Assembly: GCF_003946485.1 (NCBI RefSeq)
Contig: NZ_RHOJ01000026.1
Location: 1 to 36,053, forward strand
Reading direction: 5' to 3'
From: Lacticaseibacillus jixianensis
Lineage (GTDB): Bacteria > Bacillota > Bacilli > Lactobacillales > Lactobacillaceae
Length of the DNA: 36,053 nucleotides
How positions within the stretch are numbered: the first letter of the stretch is position 1; the number at the start of each line of letters is the position of its first letter. Below are positions 7,024 through 14,844 of the stretch, piece by piece. Below the pieces are notes generated by a model that made no database searches, had not been told where the DNA came from, and worked only from the letters and a program-made list of their open reading frames with translations. Both the position numbers and the translations under genes were made by a program.

Positions 7024-7069
7024 CAAAAAAGTCCAGCTTGAACACGCAAAGCGTTCAAGCTGGGCTTTT
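7024..7069. terminator. Bidirectional terminator
   Basis: CCAGCTTGAAC and GTTCAAGCTGG form a perfect 11-bp stem, extended by weaker pairs, with A-runs before and T-runs after. It ends the multicopper oxidase gene and, before integration, would also have ended the convergent DUF2798 gene. Confidence 0.9.
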
Positions 7070-7096
7070 AAGTTGTGCCCTGGGACAAAGACTAGC

Positions 7097-8635
7097 CTAC
7101 ATCTTCATGCCCATCTTCTTATAGGAATCCATACCTGGTATCCACATGGTCTTCGGGTCAACGCCGCGCTCCTTGGCGAACGCGTTCATCAGCGTATCCA
7201 TGTCCATGAGCTTGTAGGTCGGCATTGGCTTGTTCGGATCGTACGACTGGATCTGGGCCATCATGCCGCCGTCCTCGTGCTCAATGATGTGGCAGTGGTA
7301 CATGTAGACACCTGGCAGATCGAACCTCACGAGAATGCGGACCGTTTCGCCAGGGTTAACGCCGACCGTGTCCTTGTAGCCGTGCTCGTTCGGGTAAGGC
7401 GCCCCGCCGTTGCGGGAAATCACGAGGAACTGGGTGCCGTGCACATGGAACGGGTGAACCATGCCGCCATCCATGGTGTTGGTGTTGCTGACGTCCCAGT
7501 ACTGGGCCAACCCGATCGGCTGCGTGGCGTCGATGCGCTGCATGCTGAACTTCTTACCGTCGATCGCGACCGCCTCATCCATGCCGGACATCACGACCTT
7601 GCGGACCGGGGTGGTCGGCAGCACTTCGGGCGCGTGAACGTCGAGCAGGTGGTCAGGCAGCACGCTGTTATCCGGCTTGAAGGCGTGGATCCGGAACTTA
7701 ACGATCGGCACGTCGTCGCTAAACAGCGTCACGACGTCGCCTTCCTTGTAGTTCTTGAAGTCGACAATGACTTCGGCGCGCTCGGCGCAGGTCAGCATCA
7801 GGTGCGTAAAGTGGACGGGCTTTGGCAGCAGGCTGGAATCGCCGGCGATTTGGGTGAATTCCAGGTTGTCGGAAAAGTGCAACCGCCATTCACGCCGGTT
7901 GGCCCCATCCAAAATGCGCAGGCGCAGCTTTTGGGTGGTGACGTCAAACACTGGGTTCACGGTGCCATTGATCATTGCCGTTGGCCCCTGCACGCCGTCT
8001 GGGTCGTAATCGGCCTGGTAATCCCACTGGTTGTCTTCGTGGAAGCGCCGGTCTTGGAGCACCAGCGGAATGTCATCCACGCCGTACGTCCGCGGCAGCG
8101 GCAGGCTGGCTTCGTGCTGGTCGCGGACGATCACCATCGCGGCCAGGCCATGCCAGACCTGCTCCGCCGTCGACGGGCACGGGTGGGCGTGCAGCCAGGT
8201 CGTTGCGGCCGGCTGATCCAGGGTAAAGTCGATCTGCTTGCTTTCACCAGGGTAAACCGGCGCATGGCAGCCGCCGTCAATGTACGGCCCGGAGACCGCC
8301 AACCCGTGCCAGTGGAACGTGGTGAGCTCATCGAGGGAATTTTTCAGGGTCACGTGAATGTGCTTGCCGACTTCAAAAGCCAGCGTCTGGCCGAGCAGCG
8401 CCGCATTGTAACCCCAGGTCTTGGTCTTGGCGCCAGGCAGGATCTGCGTCTCCCCTTTTTGGGCTTCAAGCGTGTACCAGACGTCGGTGTCGGTCTCTTT
8501 GTCGGGCTTCAACAGCGGCGGGATCGCCAGCTTGGATTCCGGGGCGTCAGCCACTTCCAGCGGCACGTAGCCGCCATCATGGGTGTTGTACGCCGGTTCA
8601 TCGAAAAAGTAATCATCATACACTTGTTGTGCCAT
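7097..8635 (-). CDS. Multicopper oxidase (laccase/CueO-like)
   Basis: A 512-residue three-cupredoxin multicopper oxidase that takes electrons from organic or metal substrates and reduces O2 to water. All four copper motifs are visible: HWHG (His108), HAHP (His149), HPFHVHG (~395) and HCHIIEHEDGGMM (~447), the last giving the type 1 Cys-His-Met ligands and a Met-rich end (MGMKM). No signal peptide, so it is probably cytoplasmic, unlike exported CueO. Close relatives in lactobacilli and pediococci have been reported to degrade biogenic amines such as tyramine. Start ATG follows AAGGGGAA. It is divergent, by 135 bases, from a Met-rich mini membrane protein, which may hint at a copper role. Confidence 0.95.
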   Translation of the reverse strand: MAQQVYDDYFFDEPAYNTHDGGYVPLEVADAPESKLAIPPLLKPDKETDTDVWYTLEAQKGETQILPGAKTKTWGYNAALLGQTLAFEVGKHIHVTLKNSLDELTTFHWHGLAVSGPYIDGGCHAPVYPGESKQIDFTLDQPAATTWLHAHPCPSTAEQVWHGLAAMVIVRDQHEASLPLPRTYGVDDIPLVLQDRRFHEDNQWDYQADYDPDGVQGPTAMINGTVNPVFDVTTQKLRLRILDGANRREWRLHFSDNLEFTQIAGDSSLLPKPVHFTHLMLTCAERAEVIVDFKNYKEGDVVTLFSDDVPIVKFRIHAFKPDNSVLPDHLLDVHAPEVLPTTPVRKVVMSGMDEAVAIDGKKFSMQRIDATQPIGLAQYWDVSNTNTMDGGMVHPFHVHGTQFLVISRNGGAPYPNEHGYKDTVGVNPGETVRILVRFDLPGVYMYHCHIIEHEDGGMMAQIQSYDPNKPMPTYKLMDMDTLMNAFAKERGVDPKTMWIPGMDSYKKMGMKM

Positions 8636-8770
8636 TATTTTTCCCCTTTCTCAGACGGTAAGCATTTTTCGTCTTACCTAAGTTCTTCCTCATTTTAACA
8701 CTTTCGCCCCTGCAAGCGGTGTAAAATAGAATCGTTACAAATGAAAAATGAAATTGGGGAGGGCTTTAGA

Positions 8771-8947
8771 ATGTCAAAAATCTTCACTTGGTTAATGCTG
8801 ATCGCCAACGCCGTCTTGGTCTGGATGGTCTTCGCCACTAACATCAGTATGAACATGGTCGCCATGACCCACGCCATGTGGCTGATGGCGATCATCATGC
8901 TCGCCGATTCGCTCATGTCGCTTTACATGATGTACCGCAAGAAATAA
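8771..8947 (+). CDS. Met-rich two-helix mini membrane protein
   Basis: A 58-residue protein with two hydrophobic helices (about residues 4-24 and 30-52) and a basic end (YRKK). Twelve of 58 residues are methionine, many facing the short loop (SMNMVAMTHAM). I start it at ATG 8771, seven bases after GGGGAGGG, rather than at 8741. It is divergent from the multicopper oxidase gene. Met-rich membrane segments can bind Cu(I), so a copper-linked role is possible, but this is inference. I do not recognise a named family. Confidence 0.7.
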   Translation: MSKIFTWLMLIANAVLVWMVFATNISMNMVAMTHAMWLMAIIMLADSLMSLYMMYRKK

Positions 8948-8953
8948 GTATTT

Positions 8954-8980
8954 AGGCCGGGCGTGGCTTCGGCCTTTTCA
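8954..8980 (+). terminator. Terminator after the mini membrane protein
   Basis: AGGCCG (8954-8959) pairs with CGGCCT (8970-8975), then TTTC. Six bases beyond the stop codon. Confidence 0.75.
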
Positions 8981-9034
8981 TTTGCAAAAAATCACTTCAC
9001 ACCTATGGCATAATAAGCACAGGAGGTGAGCCAG

Positions 9035-10123
9035 ATGCCCAACATGCTAGATTATGCGCGAAGCTATGCGCAGGAACCGTTCAGCGCCGTGCCGCTGGGG
9101 CCGATTGATGGCGTGTTGCTTGCACAGCTGGCTTACTTTGATTTTGCCCGATTGCCAGTGACCAGCGGCACGCTCCACGCGCTACGCAAAAGCGCCGATC
9201 TGAAGGCCTTGACCACGCACACCTGGCGACCGGCCGAGAACCTGGCACTGCTCAAGCTGATGACCCACGCACCGCGCTATCAGACGATCGCCTGGCACGA
9301 TCAGGTCGCCCAGCTCGACGTCGAGGCGCAAAAACAGTTCTCGGCGCTGACGCTCACCCTGCCGCAGGGTCAGTTCATCGCCTTTCGCGGCACCCGTGCC
9401 GATTTTGTCGACTGGAAGGAAGACTTCAACATGGCTTACATGCAGGCCATTCCCTCCCAAAAAGCCGCGCTGGCCTATTTCCAGCGCATCGCCGCCACCT
9501 ACCCCGGGCCGTACTTTTTGGGCGGCCACTCCAAGGGCGGGACACTGGCGACGTACGCCTTTGCCGAAGCCCCCGGTGCGCTGCAGGACCAGGTGCAGGC
9601 CGTGTTCAACGCCGACGGGCCAGGTATCGGCAAGCCGGTGCCGACCGCGCTTGCGCCGCGCGTGCACAAGCTGGTGCCGCAAACCAGCTTGATCGGCACC
9701 CTATTTGACCCCGCCTCCGGCTTTTCTGTGGTGCAAAGCCGCGCCCACGGCTTCCGCCAGCACGATCCTTTTTCCTGGGAAGTCGCCGGCGAAGACTTCG
9801 CCTCGCTGCCAAAAACCGACTTGCTTTCCCAGCTGGCGCAGGACACCATCGCGAACTGGACCGCCAGCTTGTCTGATGAAACTAAGCAGGCCTGCCTGGA
9901 TGCCGCTTACGCGCTGGTGACGCGCACCGATGCGACGAGCTTTGCCGAGCTCAAACGCAACTGGCCGCAAAACGCCAAAATTATTTTCTCCGGGCTGCGG
10001 CACGGCGATCCGATGGCTCATGAGCAGTGGCAAGTTGCCATCGGCCAGCTGATCCTAGCACTGCGGGCCAGCTTGCCAAAGCCGCACCTGCCGCGCGTGG
10101 ACTGGCCGACCGGACGCCAGTGA
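9035..10123 (+). CDS. DUF2974 / Mbeg1-like alpha/beta hydrolase
   Basis: A 362-residue protein of the DUF2974 (Mbeg1-like) family, related to class 3 lipases. The nucleophile elbow is GGHSKGG (~167-173), with the upstream motif LPQGQFIAFRGTRADFVDWKEDFNM typical of the family. A lipase/esterase fold is likely; substrate unknown. No signal peptide, so cytoplasmic. GTG at 9026 is part of the RBS itself (AGGAGG, 9021-9026), so ATG 9035, eight bases further, is the better start. It stands alone, closed by a strong terminator shared with the convergent kinase-like gene. Confidence 0.88.
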   Translation: MPNMLDYARSYAQEPFSAVPLGPIDGVLLAQLAYFDFARLPVTSGTLHALRKSADLKALTTHTWRPAENLALLKLMTHAPRYQTIAWHDQVAQLDVEAQKQFSALTLTLPQGQFIAFRGTRADFVDWKEDFNMAYMQAIPSQKAALAYFQRIAATYPGPYFLGGHSKGGTLATYAFAEAPGALQDQVQAVFNADGPGIGKPVPTALAPRVHKLVPQTSLIGTLFDPASGFSVVQSRAHGFRQHDPFSWEVAGEDFASLPKTDLLSQLAQDTIANWTASLSDETKQACLDAAYALVTRTDATSFAELKRNWPQNAKIIFSGLRHGDPMAHEQWQVAIGQLILALRASLPKPHLPRVDWPTGRQ

Positions 10124-10159
10124 GCCAAGGCCGTTCGGGCGGCGCCCACCGATCATCGC

Positions 10160-10195
10160 AAAAGGGGTCAGGTCAATCACGACCTGGCCCCTTTT
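10160..10195. terminator. Bidirectional terminator between convergent genes
   Basis: AAAAGGGGTCAGGTC and GACCTGGCCCCTTTT form a near-perfect 15-bp stem around AATCAC, serving the hydrolase gene (plus) and the P-loop gene (minus). Confidence 0.9.
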
Positions 10196-10221
10196 ACAGT
10201 TGCCACTGTTCCACGTGAAAC

Positions 10222-10767
10222 TTAACCCTGCCGGCCGCCGCGAGCTGCTTGCGTAAGTGCCCCGATGAGCGCGGACTTGCCGGCGGCCGAGTCAATGATC
10301 CACAGTCTAGTGGCCGGATTCGCCAGCAGCATCGCCTTCAGTCGCGGCTCCTGAGTGCGGCGAAAGGTCAAGCCGTACCACAAGAACGCTAAGTAATCGG
10401 CATCCAGCCGCTCCTTGAAGCCCGGTGCCATGTCCGGCCGGGTGCTTGGATCGATCCGAAAGCGTACCGAGCGCCGCACGTTCCGCAGCACGGCCAGCGG
10501 CGGGGCAACCCGCAACCACACCACCAGGTCAGCCTGGGCCAGCCGCAGCGGGATGGAGCTGGCATAGTTGCCGTCGATCAGCCAGCTGGCATGCGCCGCC
10601 ATGAAGTGCCGCTGAGCCGCGTCAAAGGTGGCCTTGGCCGCCGGACCGGCCGGCAGCGCGTGCCAGATTTGATCCAAGGCTAGCAGGGGCCAGCCCGTTT
10701 TGGCTTGCAGCGTGCGCGCCAGGGTCGACTTACCGCTCCCCGGGGCCCCAATCAGCATCACTTTCAT
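10222..10767 (-). CDS. P-loop nucleotide kinase-like protein (FlaR/topology-modulation type)
   Basis: A 181-residue P-loop protein: Walker A GAPGSGKSTLA at residues 7-17, then the LDQIW and WLIDGNY segments that mark the 'DNA topology modulation protein' (FlaR-like) group of small kinases, and VVWLRV as the beta strand of Walker B. Its substrate is unknown; relation to adenylate/shikimate kinases suggests phosphoryl transfer. Start ATG has GGAGG eight bases upstream. That RBS directly abuts a copy of the palindromic element family (10780-10921), so the message leader is made of that element. Confidence 0.85.
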   Translation of the reverse strand: MKVMLIGAPGSGKSTLARTLQAKTGWPLLALDQIWHALPAGPAAKATFDAAQRHFMAAHASWLIDGNYASSIPLRLAQADLVVWLRVAPPLAVLRNVRRSVRFRIDPSTRPDMAPGFKERLDADYLAFLWYGLTFRRTQEPRLKAMLLANPATRLWIIDSAAGKSALIGALTQAARGGRQG

Positions 10768-10779
10768 TGTTAATTCCTC

Positions 10780-10921
10780 CGTGCAGACTTAGCTACGGCC
10801 ACGCCTTCACCTGCTTTGCAGGCAAAGCCGCAGAATATGATCACCCTGTAGCCATTCATGGCGTACAGGGTGACATGCGTAGCGGCTAATCATCGGCCTA
10901 AGTGCGCCAGGTCTGCGCACC
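10780..10921 (-). repeat. Palindromic element, copy 1 (C6b), in the leader of the kinase-like gene
   Basis: Begins GGTGCGCAG (10921-10913). Outer arms GTGC-GC-AGAC and GTCTGCAC pair around the rest. It has the CTTAG and GCCGTAGCTAAG blocks of the family, the CTTTGCCTGCAAAGCAGG inner hairpin and an extra module (10839-10884) with TCACCCTGT/ACAGGGTGA arms. Its 3' arm lacks the GCTCGGGCGTTG block of other copies and runs into the RBS of the downstream gene. Confidence 0.75.
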
Positions 10922-11046
10922 GTACTGACTTGGGCTCCGGGTCGACAACGCCCGAGCGCTTAGCTACGGCCACTGCTTCGCCTGCTTTGCAGGCAAAGCC
11001 GCGACCTAGGCTAATCGTCGGGCTAAGTGCGTCGACCCTGCGCACC
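10922..11046 (-). repeat. Palindromic element, copy 2 (C6a), tandem to copy 1
   Basis: Minus strand: starts GGTGCGCAGGGTCGAC (11046 down) and ends GTCGACCCGGAGCCC. Outer stem GGGTCGAC/GTCGACCC (11038-11031 with 10946-10939) is perfect. Inside are TTAGCCCGA and GCTCGGGCG, which also pair, and an inner CCTGC-AAA-GCAGG hairpin. Confidence 0.8.
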
Positions 11047-11097
11047 GTAAAAAAAAGATCAGCGGCAGCAACCCTTCCACCGCAGATCCGTGCCTTG

Positions 11098-11412
11098 CTA
11101 TTCGACTGAATGTAAGAGGTCCAAAAGCGCAGTTGCCAGCGCCTGCCGCTTGGCGGCGGGCATGGCCTTGAGGTAACTGATCAAGGCAAGGCTATCAACG
11201 TCGCTCATTTGTTCACCGACAAAGAAGTCGGCTAGATTGAGCCCAAGGGCCGCTGCAATTTCGGACAATTTTTTTATGCTGATGTTATCAACGTCCCCAC
11301 GCTCCACGCGGGAAAGAAGACTGACCGAGACTCCAGCCTTTTCAGCTAATTGCTCGATTGTAAGCCCAAGCTTTTTTCGCTGCGCTCTAACCAGTCGACT
11401 AATATTCTTCAA
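11098..11412 (-). CDS. XRE-family transcriptional regulator
   Basis: A 104-residue helix-turn-helix protein; the XRE domain covers residues ~4-62 (LVRAQRKKLGLTIEQLAEKAGVSVSLLSRVERG). The C-terminal 40 residues are helical, short and of unknown role. I start it at TTG 11412, which has AAAGGAGG nine bases upstream; starting further out would add 27 residues with no RBS. Gene is solitary, with a lower G+C than neighbours. Target unknown; a role in regulating the neighbouring unknown gene (11637-12374) is possible. Confidence 0.8.
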   Translation of the reverse strand: MKNISRLVRAQRKKLGLTIEQLAEKAGVSVSLLSRVERGDVDNISIKKLSEIAAALGLNLADFFVGEQMSDVDSLALISYLKAMPAAKRQALATALLDLLHSVE

Positions 11413-11636
11413 CCCCTCAATCCTCCTTTTGTACTCATCTAGTCTAGACAGTAGAAGAAAAGCGGTATCAATTAAAGGTTTTATAATCCTCAAAACTTAA
11501 AAAATAACAGCCTAGGGAAGGGTTTCACAATAAAGTCGACGTTTTCCAGAAATTGCCGGCGTTTTTGGCGGGTTAAAAAACTTAAATGACCGAATATATT
11601 TTCATCGAAATAACAATACGCGAACGGAAAAGCCGG

Positions 11637-12374
11637 CTAATCAACGCGCGTCAACTCGTCCAGGGTGTGCCCGGCATCATCGATCAGGACCAACCAGCCG
11701 TTCGTATCGCCGAAGTAGAGAAACAGCCCCACCTCGTTGACGCTGCGCAACTTGACCGGCGCCGTGGTCGTCAGCCCGTCAATGGCCGCCGCATTATCGG
11801 CGCGCAGCTTTTGCCCGTACTTGGTCCCGTAGCTCAAGGAGCCGTCCTTGTTCAGCGCCAGGTCCCCCTTCAGCGTGGCGCCAGGGGCGATGGTCATTTC
11901 CTTGGCCGCGGTCCAGTACACCGTGGCCTTGCTGCCGCTATGTTCCACGTGAAACGGCCGGGCCGTCAGCGCCTTATCAAAGCGGTGCCGCGCCTTTGCG
12001 GGCCGCTTCTTGGCCGGGGCCGCGTCAAAATGCACGCCGAGCCGCGCCAACACCAGCTGCTCGGCAGCGATCACCTGCTTGACTGCCGCCGGCCCGGTCG
12101 GCGCTTTACTGGCGCCAGCGGCCAGCACGGCCTGAAAGTGCCGGCGCACCTTGATCCCATCGACGGTTTCTGGCACACCCAGGATGATCACCGCGTCGGC
12201 TTCGGCAGGCACGGCGTCCACGCCGATCAGAGTCTGCTTGCTGGTGGCCAGCCGGACGCCGTTGGCCGGCGCCTGGCGCTCCAGGTCGTCCGTCAGCAGC
12301 AGCGTACCCAAGCCGTCAGGCAACTGCACTTGGGTCTCAGTGTCCGTCAACGTCATGGTAACTGTCAGGGTCAT
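11637..12374 (-). CDS. Protein of unknown function
   Basis: A 245-residue protein I do not recognise. The N-terminal third is beta-rich and starts MTLTVTMTLTDTETQVQLP; the middle has an Ala-rich helix (~85-115) and a basic Ala-Lys-Arg linker (residues ~120-130); the last third (SGSKATVYWTAAKE to the end) is again beta-rich with Gly turns. No signal peptide or membrane helix, so cytoplasmic. The repeated beta-rich N terminus is vaguely like TerD-type proteins, but the calcium-binding motif is not seen. Start ATG has AGGAGG five bases upstream. It lies directly downstream of, but is separated by a terminator from, a ClbS-like gene. Confidence 0.7.
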   Translation of the reverse strand: MTLTVTMTLTDTETQVQLPDGLGTLLLTDDLERQAPANGVRLATSKQTLIGVDAVPAEADAVIILGVPETVDGIKVRRHFQAVLAAGASKAPTGPAAVKQVIAAEQLVLARLGVHFDAAPAKKRPAKARHRFDKALTARPFHVEHSGSKATVYWTAAKEMTIAPGATLKGDLALNKDGSLSYGTKYGQKLRADNAAAIDGLTTTAPVKLRSVNEVGLFLYFGDTNGWLVLIDDAGHTLDELTRVD

Positions 12375-12390
12375 AAGTTCCTCCTATACT

Positions 12391-12419
12391 AAAAAGGTGG
12401 TCGTTTCTGACCACCTTTT
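12391..12419 (-). terminator. Terminator of the ClbS/DfsB-like gene
   Basis: AAGGTGGTC and GACCACCTT form a perfect stem around GTTTCT/AGAAAC, with T-run on the minus strand. It sits 10 bases after the stop. Confidence 0.9.
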
Positions 12420-12428
12420 CCAATGCGG

Positions 12429-12959
12429 TTAAGCATGCGCCAGCGGCTTTTTAGCCCGCGCCGTCTTCAGGTACTGTCTGAGCACCTTGATCGCCCAAGC
12501 GTAGTGCGCCGAGGCCACCATGGTGGCAAGCTCGCCAAGTGACATGCTGCCGGTCCAATCGTAAAAGCCTCTGAGGAACATTTCCTCGTTGTTCGCCTTT
12601 TCAAACTGGGCCATCAGCTCGTTGTACAGGCTTTCGAAGGCACGTTGGGCTTCCGCCAGCGTGGTCTTCTGATTTGCCTGCCAAATCTTGCGGCTGAGCT
12701 TGCCGCTGTCTTTCCAAGTATAAGGTTTCGGCATCAAGCGCTTCGCCTTACCGGCCAGGTTCGCCTTGCTCCAATCCAGATACATCTTCTGCCAGGCGGC
12801 AAGCTGGACCAGGACGTCGCGCACGTTGCGATCGCGCCCCTTGAACGGGAAGGTCCCGTTCAATTCCGTCTCCGTCATGCTGCTGAGCAGTTGGTCAAGC
12901 TTATCATGACGCTCGTACGTCGCCAGAATCAATGACTGCCGTGAATGTGGCTCTGCCAA
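12429..12959 (-). CDS. ClbS/DfsB-family four-helix-bundle protein (DUF1706)
   Basis: A 176-residue, mainly helical protein of the ClbS/DfsB (DUF1706) family. ClbS of colibactin producers is a cyclopropane hydrolase that protects the host from its own genotoxin; most relatives, as here, are encoded away from any toxin cluster and their roles are unknown. Family features seen: NVRDVLVQLAAWQKMYLDW near residue 45-63 and YDWTGSMSLGELATMVASAHYAWA near 133-156. Start is TTG with AGGAGG nine bases upstream. No membrane helix. No biosynthetic cluster is in the window. Confidence 0.85.
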   Translation of the reverse strand: MAEPHSRQSLILATYERHDKLDQLLSSMTETELNGTFPFKGRDRNVRDVLVQLAAWQKMYLDWSKANLAGKAKRLMPKPYTWKDSGKLSRKIWQANQKTTLAEAQRAFESLYNELMAQFEKANNEEMFLRGFYDWTGSMSLGELATMVASAHYAWAIKVLRQYLKTARAKKPLAHA

Positions 12960-13182
12960 GTTTAATCGCCTCCTGAGGGATTTGAGAAAAACGCATTCAA
13001 CACTGTCTCTAAGGTCTATGGTGAGCTAAAATGGTCAGATTTTCAAGGCCACAGGTTAAAATTATTAAAATAAAGTTAAGATAAATAACAGAATAGCTGT
13101 CATGACAATGCTCGGGTCATGGCCTGCCGCAGAAATTATTTTCGTGACTGAGGGTAGGATGCCCTCGTGAGACAAAGTACAA

Positions 13183-13241
13183 GCCAGCCGCGTGGCCGCC
13201 GCATGCGCCAGGAAACGCGGCTTGGCGCAGGTCAGGCTGGC
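13183..13241. repeat. Large hairpin downstream of the rpsR region
   Basis: GCCAGCC (13183-13189) pairs with GGCTGGC (13235-13241); inside, TGCGCCA (13204-13210) pairs with TGGCGCA (13223-13229) and CCGCGT with ACGCGG as an alternative. GC-rich, non-coding, adjacent to the tandem repeats below. Confidence 0.55.
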
Positions 13242-13270
13242 GGCGGGAGTGGGGCAAAACCGTTTAAGCT

Positions 13271-13460
13271 CAGGCTCCCCCGTCGAGTGGCGGACTCTAA
13301 GCGCTAAAGCAAGAGTGGGTTGCTCTAGTGAGCCTGCAAGCAGGCTCCCGTCGAGTGGCGGACTCTAACGCTAAAGCAAGAGTGGGCTTCTCTAGTGAGT
13401 CTGCAAGCAGGCTCCCGTCGAGTGGCAGCCGCTAAGCGCTAAAGCGCTAAGCGGCTACTC
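13271..13460. repeat. Three tandem ~70-base palindromic repeats
   Basis: Units start CAGGCTCCC at 13271, 13341 and 13408. The first two (70 and 67 bases) share GTCGAGTGGCGGACTCTAA, GCTAAAGCAAGAGTGGG and CTCTAGTGAG. The unit junction GAGCCTGCAAGCAGGCTC is itself a perfect palindrome (13331-13348). The third copy is diverged and ends in a nested stem GCCGCT/AGCGGC plus GCGCT/AGCGC. All lie right behind the rpsF-ssb-rpsR terminator. Confidence 0.8.
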
Positions 13461-13490
13461 AAAAAAGCCCCCAGCATCTCTGCCGGGGGC
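13461..13490 (-). terminator. Terminator of the rpsF-ssb-rpsR operon
   Basis: Minus strand GCCCCC and GGGGGC around GGCAGAGATGCT, then TTTTTT; 12 bases after the rpsR stop. Confidence 0.9.
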
Positions 13491-13501
13491 TCTCAGGTGA
13501 A

Positions 13502-13738
13502 CTAGTCTTCAACAACAAATGGCAGAAGACCCATGATGCGTGACCGCTTGATCGCGATCGTCAGCTTGCGCTGGTTCTTAGCGCTGGTGCCGGTAACCCG
13601 ACGCGGCAAGATCTTGCCACGTTCAGAGATGAACCGTTCCAGCAAATTGGTGTCTTTGTAATCGATGTATTCGATGTGGTTTGCGGCGATGAAGTCGACT
13701 TTACGACGACGACGGCCACCACGACGCTGTTGTGCCAT
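13502..13738 (-). CDS. rpsR: 30S ribosomal protein S18
   Basis: A 78-residue S18 protein that binds S6 on the platform of the small subunit. The family core is visible: [47 protein letters not shown]. The N terminus is basic ([11 protein letters not shown]). I use ATG 13738 with AAAGGAG upstream; an upstream start would add 12 residues not found in S18. Last gene of rpsF-ssb-rpsR. Confidence 0.98.
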   Translation of the reverse strand: MAQQRRGGRRRRKVDFIAANHIEYIDYKDTNLLERFISERGKILPRRVTGTSAKNQRKLTIAIKRSRIMGLLPFVVED

Positions 13739-13792
13739 GGATGTCACTCCTTTACTCATTGATTGATAACGCAAACGTGCAACGTTTACGCC

Positions 13793-14365
13793 TTAGAACG
13801 GCAGATCATCATCGGAGATGTCGATCGTCTTGCCGTTATTGGCAAACGGATCGGCACTGTTGTCGGGCTGCGCCGAAGCGGCAGACCGATTCGAGCTGGC
13901 CGATGATGCAGGGGCGCCGAAGTTTGGCGTTTGTGGGGCCTGCTGGGCAGGCTGCCCGCCAAAGTTTGGCTGCGACTGCTGGCCGAAGCCACCAGCCTGT
14001 TGGTTGTTGCCGGTCGCAGGTTCGGACGGCCGCGCTTGGGTGGTCGCCTTGCTTTCCAGCAGCGCGAAGTTCTCGACGACGACTTCGGTGACGTAGACCC
14101 GCTGGCCTTGGGCGTTGTCATAGGTGCGCGTTTGAATGTGCCCCTCGACGCCGACCAGTGAGCCCTTGCGCGTGAAGTTGCTGAAGTTCTCAGCACTCTT
14201 GCGCCAGATCACACAGTTAATGAAGTCCGTCTCGCGCTGGCCTTGAGCATTCGTGAACTGCCGGTCAACAGCCAGGGTGAATGACCCGACCGCGGTTCCG
14301 CTTTGGGTGTAACGTAGGTCGACATCGCGGGTGAGACGCCCGGTCAAAGAAACGTTGTTGATCAT
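13793..14365 (-). CDS. ssb: Single-stranded DNA-binding protein
   Basis: A 190-residue SSB. The OB fold covers residues 1-105 (INNVSLTGRLTRDVDLRY through QGQRVYVTEVVVENFALLE); a long Gln/Pro/Asn/Gly-rich linker (~110-180) follows; the acidic tip DDDLPF, the docking site for RecQ, RecO, PriA and other repair proteins, is intact. It acts in replication, repair and recombination. Conserved position between rpsF and rpsR, with 24 bases to rpsF, so ribosomal-operon promoter control is expected. Confidence 0.98.
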   Translation of the reverse strand: MINNVSLTGRLTRDVDLRYTQSGTAVGSFTLAVDRQFTNAQGQRETDFINCVIWRKSAENFSNFTRKGSLVGVEGHIQTRTYDNAQGQRVYVTEVVVENFALLESKATTQARPSEPATGNNQQAGGFGQQSQPNFGGQPAQQAPQTPNFGAPASSASSNRSAASAQPDNSADPFANNGKTIDISDDDLPF

Positions 14366-14389
14366 TCAATAATCCCCCTTTTACGAGAA

Positions 14390-14686
14390 CTAGTCTTCGC
14401 GAACGACGATCATGTGACGAAGAATGTCGGCACTGATCTTGGAAAGACGGTCGAATTCGTCGATCGCCTTGGAATCGTTAGCGGTCAGGTTAACGATGTG
14501 GTAAGTACCTTCTGTGTACTTCTTGATCTCGTACGCAAACTTACGCTTCTGCCAATCCTTGGAATCAATGATGCTGGCACCATTTTCCTTCAAGATATTG
14601 TCAAAACGTTCAACTAATTGGGCCTTTGCTTCTTCGTCGATATCTGGACGAATGATGTAGGTCACTTCATACTTAGTTTCAGCCAT
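14390..14686 (-). CDS. rpsF: 30S ribosomal protein S6
   Basis: A 98-residue S6 with the family pattern [26 protein letters not shown] and the C-terminal half [23 protein letters not shown]. It pairs with S18 in the small subunit. ATG 14686 follows AGGAGG by 11 bases; an upstream frame would add 16 non-family residues. First gene of the rpsF-ssb-rpsR operon, with the promoter at 14774-14802. Confidence 0.97.
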   Translation of the reverse strand: MAETKYEVTYIIRPDIDEEAKAQLVERFDNILKENGASIIDSKDWQKRKFAYEIKKYTEGTYHIVNLTANDSKAIDEFDRLSKISADILRHMIVVRED

Positions 14687-14714
14687 TTGACATTTCACCT
14701 CCTTATGGACTTTT

Positions 14715-14802
14715 GGCCCCATTCCCTGGGGCAAGGAGTAAGCGTGCCAAAGGGCACATGCTCACAAGCTAATAGTGTATCATGACGCCCAGTTTTACGC
14801 AA
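14715..14802 (-). promoter_or_regulatory. Promoter and leader of the rpsF operon
   Basis: Minus strand TTGCGT (14802-14797), 17-base spacer, TACACT (14779-14774). The ~80-base leader forms hairpins GTGCC/GGCAC (flanked by GTGAG/CTTAC) and GCCCC/GGGGC before the RBS. Firmicute rpsF leaders often carry an S6:S18-binding motif, which this may be. Confidence 0.6.
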
Positions 14803-14844
14803 ACTATTGTTGAAACGCCGGCCGTCCTGCCGTCGTTGCTGTGG

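Noticed and set aside
7073-8698. Very long open frame opposite the multicopper oxidase, and a similar one (15886-18210) opposite gyrA
   Set aside because: High G+C coding DNA leaves stop-free antisense frames. The products are His/Val/Arg-rich with no family sense, and the true genes are certain.
13271-13460. Possible CRISPR array
   Set aside because: Units are long and lie directly next to each other without spacers, and no cas gene is present.
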